Assembly (NCBI GenBank): GCA_018398765.1
Contig: JAHBMJ010002555.1
Span: forward strand, 2,380 to 16,892
Direction: 5' to 3'
DNA length: 14,513 bases
Origin: Chromera velia
Lineage: Eukaryota; Sar; Chromeraceae
Positions 1 to 9,641 of the stretch are shown piece by piece. The notes below the pieces were generated by a model. That model did not search any database. It worked only from the letters and a program-made list of their open reading frames with translations, and had not been told where the DNA came from. Made by a program: the position numbers and the translations under genes. Position 1 is the first letter of the stretch; every line of letters begins with the position of its first letter.

Positions 1-2
1 TC

Positions 3-28
3 TGTGTGTGTGTGTGTGTGTGTGTGTG
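3..28. repeat. (TG)n microsatellite
   Basis: This is an uninterrupted run of TG dinucleotides, about 13 units. It lies in what is read as an intron of the Trm7-like gene. Confidence 0.95.
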
Positions 29-199
29 AGCCTGGCGCTGTTTGATGGTCTGTCACCCTCTTTTGACTTTTTTTTCCTGTTCGTCTCCCTTTGAAGCTGT
101 CTTCCTCTATCCATCCATCAGGATACAGCCAATTCGTGTTTGTGTGATTGTTTGTGCATGTCTGTCTGTATCTGTGTTTGTTGCGGCTTCCGTGTTCAG

Positions 200-826
200 A
201 ATGCCTGAGGGCTTTGAAGGGCGGTTGATACGGTCGTTCACCGATTTCAACGGTCAGTCAGCGCATCCATCTGGATGCACGTGCGCTCTCCACTTCTGGA
301 GACCATGTTCATCACGCATTGATACGATGGCAAAGCTGCATGCTTTGAAGATTCTTACAAATCCGTGTGCATCCGAAATCCCTTCTTCTTTTGTCTTTTT
401 TGTGTTCCAGGTCTTTCTCAAATACATTTTTCTCCTGTTGCTGCTTCATGAATGAATTGAAGCACCGCAGTATGAGGCACCAGTGCTTGGACACGTCTCT
501 TTTAGTTGGGGATTGAGATTAGGCACGCGGACGTAGGGTCTTTCCCTGCTCAGTGACGGTCGCTGATGTACATGTCAAATGTTTGCTTCTTCGCTTCTGC
601 AGGGCTGACGGGAGAAGTAGAGCGCCGGCTTGTGCCCTTCGTTGCTTGCGGTGACCTGTCCAGTGCGGACCCTGATCGTTCCTCCCCCCTTCCGATGGAG
701 GGGTCGGGGGAGGGAACAGAAGGAGAGGGAGGAGTCCCGAGGTTCCGACCTCCAGTGCAGCCTCCAACTGCGCCTGCGTACAAGGAAGCCGTTCTCGAGA
801 AAAGAGGGAGGCTACCAGGGCACTGA
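200..826 (+). CDS. TRM7: tRNA 2'-O-methyltransferase, Trm7/FTSJ1 type, C-terminal two exons (5' partial)
   Basis: Two exons are read, 200-252 and 603-826, joined across an intron (253-602) that starts GTCAGT and ends TTCTGCAG. Exon one enters with one base of a split codon and leaves in phase 1, and exon two continues in that phase to a TGA at 824-826. The joined protein contains MPEGFEGRL, DFNGLTGEVERR, LVPFVACGDLSSADPDRS and, near the end, QPPTAPAYKEAVLEKRGRL. These match the order of conserved C-terminal blocks recalled for Trm7/FTSJ1 proteins (PEGF, DFN, VPFV.CGDLS..D.DRS, QPP..P.Y.EA...K..G.L). The family uses SAM to methylate the 2'-O of tRNA anticodon-loop positions 32 and 34, with partner proteins. 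The Rossmann-fold catalytic core and K-D-K-E residues must lie upstream of base 1. An acidic Gly/Glu-rich insert (about 702-735) sits between DRS and QPP. The intron before base 200 extends beyond the window. Confidence 0.85.
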
Positions 827-1721
827 ATAGGACAGTGAATCAAGTTCAATCAACTACAGTGAACACCCGCCAGGCTGCTACTAAGTAGCTAGCTAAGTAC
901 CAGAGTCTGGCAGTGCATCTAACAGTGCAAACTGTTTGCCTCAGTAATTGTATGGTCTAGTATGGACCTGTATGGTCGAGTCTAGGCATGAGTCTTGTTG
1001 AGATGTTTGTTGACATATATGATATTCATAACTTGAATCTACTTGAATCAAGCCTTCATACAAACAATTTCCGTAAATTCTCCATAAATTTAACTACAAA
1101 TAACTATGAAAGACTGATAAACATGAGATAAAAATTTAGTTAATAGAGATCTGCATAATAGAAATCAACACAATTAAATCTAATGTAAAGTTGTAAACAT
1201 TATCTGAGTATATTGTCTAAATAACTATACATATTAAACAACTTTGTTTGCGTTGCATTCGCGCACGCAGGTAAATGTGAGGATCAAATTTAATTGTGCG
1301 TCCTTTGAGGATAAGTTAGGACAGCTTGGATAAATCTGACACCCAGAGAAGTGCAAGAAATAATCGGAAATTAATAGAAATTAATAAAATGTGGATACAC
1401 ATGATTCTACATAATTCTCAGGTGTTGTTGAGTAAGTTGAAGCCTACGTCACAAGCCTGCATGAGTGAACACCAATTCTGATTGCCTCCTCGGTGGTGTT
1501 GACTCACGCAGTGTGTGACGCAGAGGTACTTAAAAATCATATGCACGCAGAATTTTTATGCGAATTTCAGATTGATAGATACTTTTCAGACCCTCGGATT
1601 TACCCGCGAGCTATAGCTGCACTCCAGCCGAGGACACACAAACTTAATTCTCACACTAGCTGCCTTGAGTCGCACGCGAACAAACTTGTATTAATATTGA
1701 AATAATTATAAATTAACACGT
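827..1721. other. AT-rich intergenic spacer
   Basis: No supported gene is seen here. Bases from about 1000 to 1470 are strongly AT-rich, with scattered AATAAA-like strings (for example near 1384) that could serve 3' processing, though none is positioned convincingly. A short open frame at 1493-1705 (70 codons) has no recognisable domain and no clear splice or start context. It could be 5' untranslated sequence or part of the next gene. The promoter of the next gene should lie here, but I cannot point to a TATA box or initiator. Confidence 0.6.
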
Positions 1722-3429
1722 ATGTATGTATGCGTACATATATATACCGATCAATTTATTTGGGCAATTAAAGCACCCACATACAGCCATGCAGCAGCAA
1801 CAAAAGGAGGGGGGGAAAGACTACCATCAGCCATCAATACAACATCAATACCAGTAAAAGTAGCACCTGCAGCAGCAACAGAGGAGAGAGGGCCGTTGGA
1901 TCCCGATTTGCGTATGACAGGAATCAGGCCTGTTGGTATCTGTTGGTTTTTGATTGCGGCTGCAGCAAGAGAGTCCCAAACGATGTCGTCATCCTTCCCT
2001 TCTCATAACAGTCACCCAGAACTCCAACCAGTGCATCCTCCTTCATTTTTGTCTTCTTCAGCAGCACTGGAAATGAAGGTTTATATCAAAAAGGAAGCAG
2101 GGACAGGAAACGCTGAGGACTCGCCTAATCCAGCTTCGAGGAGCCCTCATAACCGTCTATCAGCTGTCTTATACCACCATCCGATCACTCAATCCCTGCA
2201 GAGACACAACCTTTCACAAAACCCTACCTCACACCACCATCCGATCACTTAATCCCTGCAGAGGCATAACCCTTTACAAAACTCTGCCTCACACCACCAT
2301 CCGATCACTCAATCCCTGCAGAGGCACAACCCTTCACAAAACCCTGCCTCATACCACTATCCGATCACTCAATCCCTGCAGAGGCACAACCCTTCACAAA
2401 ACCCTGCCTCACACCACCATCCGATCACTCAATCCCTGCAGAGGCACAACCCTTCACAAAACCCTGCCTCATACCACCATCCGATCACTCAATCCCTGCA
2501 GAGGCACAACCCTTCACAAAACCCTGCCTCACACCACCATCCGATCACTTAATCCCTGCAGAGGCACAACGCTTCACAAAACCCTGCCTTACACCACCAT
2601 CCGATCACTCAATCCCTGCAGAGGCACAACCCTTCACAAAACCCTGCCTCACACCACCATCCGATCACTCAATCCCTGCAGAGGCACAACCCTTCACAAA
2701 ACCCTGCCTCACACCACCATCCGATCACTCAATCCCTGCAGAGGCACAACCCTTCACAAAACCCTGCCTCACACCACCATCCGATCATTTAATCCCTGCA
2801 GAGGTACAACGCTTCACAAAACCCTGCCTCACACCACCATCCGATCACTCAATCCCTGCAGAGGCACAACGTCTCACAAAACCCTGCCTCACACCACGAT
2901 CCGATCACTCAGTCTTTACAGAGACACAGCTTTTTACAAAACCCTGCAGTTCCTCTTGCAGCCCCATTGAGACAGAATGGGACTGGGAGGGTGCCGGGAG
3001 TGATGGAGAGTCTGATTGCTGCTGCCGCCAGAGCGTCCCAACCTTGCTCGTCGTCTTTCCATCCTCTGGAAGATCAACAATAATCTCAATCTGTTAACCC
3101 CTCTGCCTCTTCCTCCATTCCCCCTCAATTGAAGATGGACATCAAACAGGAAGACGAGACAGTGAACCTTGGCATGCCACCTTACCTACCCATGCAACCC
3201 CTCAACCATCTGCCCGCACGCCCTCAGGCCCCAGGGACAGTCACTGACTGCATCTCCCGAGATCCCACCACTGCTTCTTTTTCACATTCCTAGCGTGCTG
3301 CCGCAGCAACAACCTCGAACCGACAGTTTGTCTCCATCTTTTGTGACGCCCCTCCTTTAAGCTCCTCCTCCTCCTCTTCACAATCCGCGGCAGCTGCAGC
3401 AGCCTCCAACCAACAGAGGGTAGCCCCAG
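1722..3429 (+). CDS. 5' part of an unrecognised, low-complexity protein gene (tentative exons around a minisatellite)
   Basis: One frame starting at ATG 1722 reads to 2252. The same frame continues with coding-like content on the far side of the minisatellite, to a plausible donor after 3429 (CCCCAG|GTGTCA, phase 1). Two related segments occur, 1951-2112 and 3013-3166; both read IAAAAR.SQ, then a Ser-rich stretch, then a psi-K-x-E site (IKKE at 2085-2096, IKQE at 3141-3152). Downstream are a Ser run, an Ala run and QQ. In-frame stops lie in the minisatellite (2250, 2550, 2790) and at 3081 and 3291. The stop at 3291 would be removed by a 54-bp intron, 3240-3293 (GT...CCTAG, phase 0). The others imply that the minisatellite is intronic or that the gene is damaged. 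No known domain is recognised, the start codon is unproven, and exon limits here are guesses. Confidence 0.4.
1951..2112 (+). repeat. Duplicated coding segment, copy A
   Basis: This segment resembles 3013-3166 on the same strand and in the same frame. Where the pair is easiest to align (about 1952-2000 against 3014-3062) many differences fall at third codon positions: GCG/GCT, GCA/GCC twice, TCA/TCG and TCC/TCT. It encodes IAAAARESQ, a Ser-rich stretch and MKVYIKKEAGT. Confidence 0.7.
2168..2950. repeat. 60-bp minisatellite, about 13 units
   Basis: Thirteen units of exactly 60 bp follow each other without phase slippage. Each contains CACCACCATCCGATCACT, AATCCCTGCAGAGG and CTTCACAAAACC. The first and last units are the most diverged and the inner units nearly identical, as expected from homogenisation by unequal exchange or slippage. 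The period is 20 codons, so one frame reads the same peptide in each unit (ASHHHPITQSLQRHNPSQNP). Three units carry TAA where the others have CAA. Each unit has a CTGCAG hexamer. The array lies between copies A and B of a duplicated coding segment and is probably intronic or no longer coding. Confidence 0.95.
3013..3166 (+). repeat. Duplicated coding segment, copy B
   Basis: This is the partner of 1951-2112. It encodes IAAAARASQ, a Ser-rich stretch and LKMDIKQEDE, with an in-frame TAA at 3081-3083 between the two conserved ends. Either a small intron removes the stop or this copy is broken. Confidence 0.65.
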
Positions 3430-4305
3430 GTGTCAAAAAGGGAAGTGGCAAAAGAAGGAGTCAAAAAAAATTGGCGAAGAAGCGGAACGATCCGATAGTC
3501 ACACTGACTTTCAGATCCCTCGGATAAGAAGGTCAGCCAGTGCTTTGGTTTGTAGCACCGGGTGCCACTGGTGGAAGAGGTGCATGTGTTTCGCTCGATG
3601 TACACAAGTTCGATTGCTTTAACAACATTTGAACAACAGACTAAATATGAGCTGCCATCGATCTACTGACTGTTTCTCCCTCGTTCTTTGCCCTTTCTTT
3701 TGGTCGTACATTCTTCTTGGTTGTCACATCTTTTGCAAGAGACTCTTGTGCTTGTAGGCCGCGCTGCCTTCTTGAGGGGGGTGAAGAAGGAATTTCTGGC
3801 GTTCTTGCGGGAAAGAAGAATTCCATCCAATGACAGCGAGTCCTTCTTGAGGATACGCATTGTTGAATTTCGTTTCCAAATTTCTCAGCTTGCGCTCTCT
3901 GCAAGAGGCCTGCTCTTGTCTGCAGAAGCGCGAGCAAGGAGACCGGAGAATCCCTACTCCATCGGTCGGTTGCGCAGAAAAATTATACCAGACGCCGTTG
4001 AGAAGCGGGTGAATTGATAAAACAGCGAGAGTGTCTGAAAGAGGCATGTAGGACCATGCAATCACAGCAATCAACCAACTCTACCAGTCAGGAAGAGTAA
4101 CTGCCCTCTTTTACTGTTTACAGAAATTTTAAATGAATATGCTGTTGAAGGTGTCAAGTCCATTCAAGCTTCCAGCGCACAAAAAGCAAATGTCTGAATC
4201 AGCTGTATGAAGCTCGTTCTGCTTCAATGCTGCATTTATAAGATTTTAATTATTCATTCAAATAGTGTTGTCTTTGTACTTGAGTGTGTTGCCCCATTTA
4301 TACAG
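3430..4305 (+). other. Probable intron; no independent gene seen
   Basis: This stretch runs from the donor GTGTCA at 3430 to the acceptor TTATACAG at 4298-4305 and joins two phase-1 boundaries. Its first part still reads coding-like in the upstream frame (Lys/Arg-rich, to TAA 3525), so an alternative or retained exon is possible. Overlapping open frames on both strands between 3640 and 4080 show no recognisable motif and no consistent splice signals. Confidence 0.45.
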
Positions 4306-7300
4306 AGATGCAGGCACCTCACCCGCTTAAAGAAGAGCCTGAAGGGTCAGACGACGACAGCACCGGTCATGAGGAGAATAAAGGGGAGGCACGAGAAGGC
4401 GAAGAAGGATGTGTGGCGGTCAAAGGAGAGATTGAAAACCCAATGGTGGGTACTCATGCTATTTATGCTCCCGATATATTGGCTTGAGGACGAGCTTGAG
4501 TGTATTCCGCCTTCTTGGTCTACGCAGAGAGTCTTTTTTTATCGTCCCTTCTTGGTATACGCATCGATTTATTCCTTGTTTCTACAGGTCTTTCCGATTG
4601 TCCCTGCCTCTCTACAGTTCAGTTCTCTTCACGACAGTCCCTTTCTTGAATACGGAGGAGACAGAAGTCGCACACCGCCACGAGGAGGCCTCTCTGCAGC
4701 GTTACTCTCCCCTAGGGCCCCACTCATCACCGCAGTCATCCACCACAAGCTGGCAATATAGGTGAGGGAAATTCAGAAAGCAAATATGTGTACGGGGGTG
4801 AGTCTCGCACCAAATACAGTCCTTTTCTGCATGACGTCTCTGCATCTCCTCTGAGAGACTCTCCCCCTCCCCCTGCCCCTCTCTCTTTCTCTTTCTCTTT
4901 CTCTATATCTTTAGCTCTTCCTCTCTCCGCCTCTTTCTTTCACCTTCTAAGGAGATTCAACTTCTCCGTTTTATTTCATCCCTACATTTTTGCACCTGCC
5001 TTCCTGTCTCTTTCGTTCTCCTCCTCGTGCAGTTGAACCTACCCCATAATGTTCCCATTACAGTTCAACAGACAGTGCACCTCGCCCCGACCACGCAGAC
5101 GAATACGAGTAAGTTTTCTGTGGACGCAACTCAAGTGAACTTTTTCTAGTCATTCTTTCCGTTCTCTACTTTTTAGCCTCTTCTACTGTCTGCAGCTCCT
5201 TCCTGTCTATAGCTACCTCCTACTGCCTTGTGTGCTCTTCACACATCGGTTTCTTGACCCGTATACTTCTAGTCCTGCATTTTGTCAGGAAAGCGCTGTG
5301 TTCTTTCATTTATTCTCTCAACGTATATATGTTCTCGCGCTCTCTTCTAGATGTTCTTTCGGTCTTTGTTTACCTTTCTGCTAAGCTTTTATGTCATTTA
5401 CGTTTCTATTTTGCTGCTGCCGTTTATGAGGCGATTTTGCTGAACATTTTTTTCTCTGTTCTTCTTCTGACCTCATACATACTTCCAAGCTCGGTTGCAC
5501 GGTTCATTGAAAGATTGGGGGACATTTTACATGATCAAAAGCCCTTTATTTGACTGTGTGATTGATTATGAATCCTTCTGCCCATTTGTATGTGCTTCTC
5601 TGGCTTTTGTTATTTCATTTCAGCAATTACCTGCAGAAGCAGCTCAACTTCTACATGGCAAGAAAGCAAGAACGAGAGCGACAAGGTGGGTTCTGCCGTC
5701 TACCTTCCACGTGTCTGGTGATCAACAGCTATCGATGCACCTAGATCTGTATATAGATTTCAACAACTCTCTATTCCACCTCCTTGTTTGTCACTCCGCC
5801 TTTCTACCTGCATCACTGAGGTGTACCTGCCTGTTTTCGTATTTCGGTTTCCCTAGCTTCCTTTCTGCCTACCTGTCGCTCTGGCTCTATGTTTTCCCGT
5901 CTCTGTCTCTGATTGCGCCGGCATGGGTGTTTCTGTTTGCCGTGGTATCTTTCTCAGTCTGCCTCTCTACCGATGTCCCTGTATTTCTCCCTACAGCTGA
6001 GACTGTTCAGGCATCCCCATGCCAAATGGGTTCGTTTTATATATTATGAGGTGTCGATCAACGAAGGCGATATACACCCGTACACTTCCCCTGTCATACA
6101 GTTGAAATGCATGCCATTACATCGATTTACATCCTTTTGATTTCCGATTTTTATTTGCATATTGTCTGTAAATGAGCTAGTATGTTGTCAATTCTTTGTT
6201 GAGTCCAATAAGATTTATGCCCTCTTGTGTATTCATGTGAGGACCTGCAGGGGAAAGGGCCTTCACGAGTATCGCGGCGCTGAAGACAACCCGCAGTGCT
6301 CCATACAAGGTGTGTTTTGTGATGTATGATCTATTGTGTGCTCATACCGTCGCAAAAGTGAGGGAGAAAAATGTATGTACATGACTGCGTGAGCTAGTAG
6401 CGGGTCTGATGGATATATTGATGGGCACATGTAGGGATACATTGATAGAAGATGAGGTAGATGGATGGCTGAGGGGATAGGTAGGTGAATTGATGGATGA
6501 ATTAAGGAGAGAAACAACGTGGACTGACCCTGTATTGCGATGCAAAGATGGGTGGATAAATGGCTGTATATTGAAGTACAATTGATCGATCACCTGCATA
6601 TTACGTTAAGAATAGGGAGGTGTGACGCGGCCTCTTTTTGAATGTCACTGTATCTCTTTGTCTTGCTGCTACCCTTCTTTCATGGATCGATCCATCTGGT
6701 AAAAACTTATATCTCGGCAAAAACTTCCTAGAGAGTAGTACAGACAAAAGCAAGTAGTCAACTGACATGTTGCTCAAAACAGGGAACAAACCATACCTAA
6801 AAAAAAGGCTGTGAAAGATCACGAAAGGACTCGTTTTGCAGCTGCTCAAGCTTCCTTGGTTCACTTGTGTATCTCTTCCATCCCAAACAAAGCAGCCTCT
6901 CACCTTCTGCATGGTTGTCTGCAGAAATATGACGACACTTTCGAGAAGGGCACAGGTGCCAAATTTTTCAGGAGAAACTGAGAGTCGGTCATGCACCTGC
7001 CTTTCTGGTCATGTACCTGCCTTTCTTTGCTGTCTACGTCCCCACACTTCTCCCCGCATCTCCCACTCTCTTTGTGGACCTCGATCTAAACATCTAACAT
7101 AGACATACGTGTGCCTGCAGGCAGGTAGCAGTACGGCATTTCTTATGCGTGTGTTTGCAGAGAGCAGAGTATGATGGTAGAGGCTCCGATGACTCGATCA
7201 AGACCCTTCTTGGCTGATCCTAGCACAGATGGTCAGCAGTTGAGTAGCTTTTTCCCCCTCTCTTCTTTGCTCGTCTATGCTATGAGAGTTAAAAACATAC

Positions 7301-7641
7301 AATGTCACTGTTACACAGTCTTACCGACTTGCGCTCGTTGTGGACGATCCGCGCCGGCTGCTCTCATAGCTGCATGCGTATGCCTGGAGGTCTACCAATC
7401 AAAAGGAAGAACACTCGTCCTTCACACCCAACAAATGACGGCAGCATGTCACAGTGCGGGGAGGCAATACGTCTTGAAGGTCTGACGGGATGCATTTTTG
7501 GGAACTGCATACATCCTAAACTTGGCAAGCTTCACAACACACTTTCAACTAAAAGTATAACAACAGAGGTTCTAGAAGAGTTACTCAAAGCCTATGAGGC
7601 ATTGAGAAACTCCATCAGCAATCCTCTTGGTCCATGAGTGG

Positions 7642-7679
<38 letters not shown>

Positions 7680-7688
7680 ACATACACA

Positions 7689-7740
<52 letters not shown>

Positions 7741-8645
7741 TACACATGCACATACACACGCATGCGTTCATTCGAGAGAACAGCTTGGAATGGCTTCCAC
7801 AAAATTTAATATGAAAGGAAAGATAGGCTTGCCCCCCCCGGGCGTATGCACTTGTTTGTGTCAAGGTACTAGATGCAAAGACCAGTCTGGAGGACAGGTT
7901 TGGTCAGTCTTCCAGGGCTTTCTGCTTTTCAAGGATCACTAATTGAGAGTAGATAGCCTTTTACGCTTTATTGAGTATACAAAGCTTTGCCCGACTGTGA
8001 ATAAGACGTATGTCCTCCTATGAAGAAGGGGGAATATGCGATGAAAAAAGATTGATCGCAGCATGCGCACATATATGTCCTGTGTTTCCCTCCCTGCTGC
8101 TCTTCTCTCTTGTTTGCAACTGGGCGCTTCCTCCTAGAGTCCTGACACCGTGCGGAAAGGACTCACGACGACCCACCACATTCCATTCAAGAACACTGTA
8201 AGAGCCAGTTGTATATGACCGTCTCTATCCACAGAAACTTAGTGGGATGTGGTGGTGAAGGCCAGGGATTTAGACGCTCACAAACAAGAAGGTCAGCAGT
8301 TGAGTGGCTTTTTTCCCCCTCTCTTCTTTCCTTGTCTATGCTATAAGAGCTAAAAACACACTGTCCCACAGTCTTGCCGGCTTCCGCTCGTTGTAGACGA
8401 TTTGCGCCGGTTGCTCTCATAGCTGCATGCGTATGCCTGGGGGTCTACTAATCAAAAGGAAGAACAATCGTCCTTCGCATCCAACAAATGACGGCAGCAT
8501 GTTGTAGGGTGGCAATACGTCTTCAAGGTCTCACGGGATACATTTTCAGGCCGGAAGTGCATGCGTCCCAAACTTAGCAAGCTTTATAATACACTTTCAA
8601 CCAAAAGCACAACAACAGAGGTTCATACACATACACACACACACA

Positions 8646-8686
<41 letters not shown>

Positions 8687-9641
8687 ACACATACATGCAT
8701 GCATTCATTCGAGAGAACAGCTTGGAATGGCTTCCACGAACGTGAAAGGAAAGATAGGCTTGCCCCCCCCGGGCGTATGCATTTGTTTGTATCGGGGTAC
8801 AGGATGGAAAGACCAGTCTGGGGGACAGGTCATCTCAGTCTTCCATAGTCTTCCAGGGCTTTCTGCTTTTCAAGGATCACTAATTGAGAGCAGATAGCCT
8901 TTCACGCTTCATTACGTTTATAAAGCTTTGCCCGACTGTGAATAAGATAAGACGCCTGTCCTCCTATGAAGAAGGGGAAGATGCATGCATGCATGCATGT
9001 GGAGTGAAAGAGGAAGGAAGGAAGGAAGGAAGGAGGAAAACCACCTCTACACATACTCAAATATGTGTTGTGTCTTCCGTCCTGCCGCTTCTTTCTCCCT
9101 ATGTCCGTTCTTTGCTTACTCTCTGTCCTGCGTGCAGCCGTGCGGAAAGGACTGGCGATGACCTATCACACCCTGCTTAACGAGGTCACCCTGCTTATAT
9201 ATCAATACTATGTTAACATACTCACCCATTCATATGTCCTCGTGCCTGTCCGTATGACCCTCAGGCTGAAAGCCCTTTTGAATTTATGTGCGTCCACATG
9301 CTGTTTTTCCGCATGCATATCCAATATTTCTTTTTGTTTGTTTTTCTTGGACATCCCTTGCGTTTCTTCTTTTCCTACACCGCCTCAACCCCTCCCTCCC
9401 CTTCTCTCCCCTCCTTTCTCTGACACACACACACATACACACACATACACACACGAGCATGCACGTACGCACTCCAAGATTGCTAAGGCCTTTCTTTTTA
9501 TTTCTTTCAGTTCTAGCTGAAGAATGTGCAATGATGGCCAATCCATCTTTTTCTGATGGCTACAGGAATCGAATAGGCTCTTACAAGAGCCTAGAGGATC
9601 CATCAAACCTTCAACCTACTGAGATTAATCATACAATCTGA
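4306..9641 (+). CDS. Unrecognised multi-exon gene, 3' portion (nine phase-compatible exons)
   Basis: Proposed exons are 4306-4449, 4638-4761, 5064-5108, 5624-5685, 5997-6029, 6251-6309, 6925-6955, 7163-7231 and 9511-9641. Each is bounded by AG and GT, each phase matches the next, and the chain stays open to TGA 9639-9641. In order the product has an acidic start (MQAPHPLKEEPEGSDDDS) with psi-K-x-E sites LKEE (4326-4337) and VKGE (4420-4431), and a Ser/Pro-rich stretch (YSPLGPHSSPQSSTTSW). A charged probable helix follows (NYLQKQLNFYMARKQERERQ), then ERAFTSIAALKTTRSAPYK and KYDDTFEKGT, and the tail LAEECAMMANPSFSDGYRN. No transmembrane segment or known fold is recognised. Composition suggests a soluble, perhaps nuclear, regulatory protein, which is inference only. 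Weak points are the acceptors at 4638 and 7163, neither of which is the first AG after its pyrimidine tract. The chain probably continues upstream, since the 3429 donor also exits in phase 1. Confidence 0.55.
4860..4915 (+). repeat. CT-rich low-complexity tract
   Basis: This is a run of TCTC and TTTCTC units inside the intron between the exons ending at 4761 and starting at 5064. Such pyrimidine tracts are common in the introns of this window. Confidence 0.8.
6396..6500. repeat. Degenerate GATG/GATA repeat tract
   Basis: This is an imperfect tetranucleotide region with repeated GATGGAT, GATAG and TTGATGG strings. It lies in the intron between the exons ending at 6309 and starting at 6925. 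Open frames on its minus strand are repeat artefacts. Confidence 0.7.
7370..7637 (+). pseudogene. Open exon-like frame inside duplication copy 1
   Basis: From the acceptor CTCATAG (7363-7369) a frame reads about 88 codons to TGA 7635-7637. It includes MPGGLPIKRKNTRPSHP and LEGLTGCIFGNCIHPKLG, with a basic KRK cluster. Its entry phase (2) does not match the exon ending at 7231 (phase 1), so it is not in the main model. In the second copy (from 8430) the same frame meets TAG at 8502-8504 after deletions. Of five substitutions in the first 80 bases, three are silent in this frame. It could be an alternative terminal exon, a former exon or chance. Confidence 0.3.
7645..7762. repeat. (CA)n microsatellite with TA interruptions
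   Basis: This is a long CA run broken by CATACA units, inside duplication copy 1. The plus-strand Thr/His and minus-strand Val/Cys open frames across it are artefacts. Confidence 0.95.
8624..8700. repeat. (CA)n microsatellite in copy 2
   Basis: This occupies the position equivalent to 7645-7762 in copy 1 but is shorter, so the tract was probably present before the duplication and then changed in length. Confidence 0.95.
8981..9036. repeat. (ATGC)n and (GGAA)n tetranucleotide runs
   Basis: There are about four to five ATGC units, then a short linker, then about five GGAA units. They are present only in duplication copy 2. Confidence 0.9.
9421..9456. repeat. (CA)n microsatellite
   Basis: This is a short CA run with CATACA interruptions, just upstream of the pyrimidine tract and acceptor of the terminal exon at 9511. 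Confidence 0.9.

Larger units (their letters stand above)
7230..8185 (+). repeat. Tandem segmental duplication, copy 1
   Basis: This copy begins at the donor of the exon ending 7231 (GGTCAGCAGTTGAG) and ends near the shared string GTGCGGAAAGGACT. It aligns with 8290-9178 over its length except for microsatellite length and a divergent stretch near 8035-8145. Shared landmarks in order are the pyrimidine tract after GTTGAG, CTCATAGCTGCATGCGTATGCC, the CA microsatellite, GAGAACAGCTTGGAATGGC, a C-run ending CCCGGGCGTATGCA, CAAGGATCACTAATTGAGAG and GTCCTCCTATGAAGAAGG. Confidence 0.9.
8290..9178 (+). repeat. Tandem segmental duplication, copy 2
   Basis: This is a direct repeat of 7230-8185, separated from it by about 100 bp of unrelated sequence. 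It has scattered substitutions and small indels. Its CA tract is shorter (8624-8696) and it carries extra (ATGC)n and (GGAA)n runs near 8981-9036 that copy 1 lacks. It has no intact counterpart of the copy 1 open frame. Confidence 0.9.

Noticed and set aside
42-455. A 137-codon plus-strand frame at the left edge
   Set aside because: It runs through the intron on both sides of the 53-bp Trm7-like exon. Only 200-252 has family support.
2168-2950. CRISPR-like array
   Set aside because: The 60-bp units are contiguous with no unique spacers, and the context is eukaryotic with introns.
2250-3527. TAA/TAG read as Gln (ciliate-type code), since in-frame stops from 2250 to 3527 are four or more TAA, one TAG and no TGA
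   Set aside because: The exchanger-like exons use CAA and CAG for Gln with no in-frame TAA or TAG. The TAG at 3291 is explained by a good short intron. The TAA changes in the array are single C-to-T events in a repeat.
3641-4074. Overlapping open frames on both strands, including a Cys-containing minus-strand frame
   Set aside because: There are no recognised motifs, no consistent splice signals and competing frames of similar quality. The region is treated as intron.
5033-5108. A longer exon starting at the first acceptor (TTGAACC...)
   Set aside because: It is open but leaves no phase-compatible path to the next exon. Starting at 5064 (ATTACAG) fits the phases on both sides.
7592-7942. 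Open frames across the CA repeats on both strands
   Set aside because: Dinucleotide runs lack stops in several frames. The Thr/His and Val/Cys peptides are artefacts.
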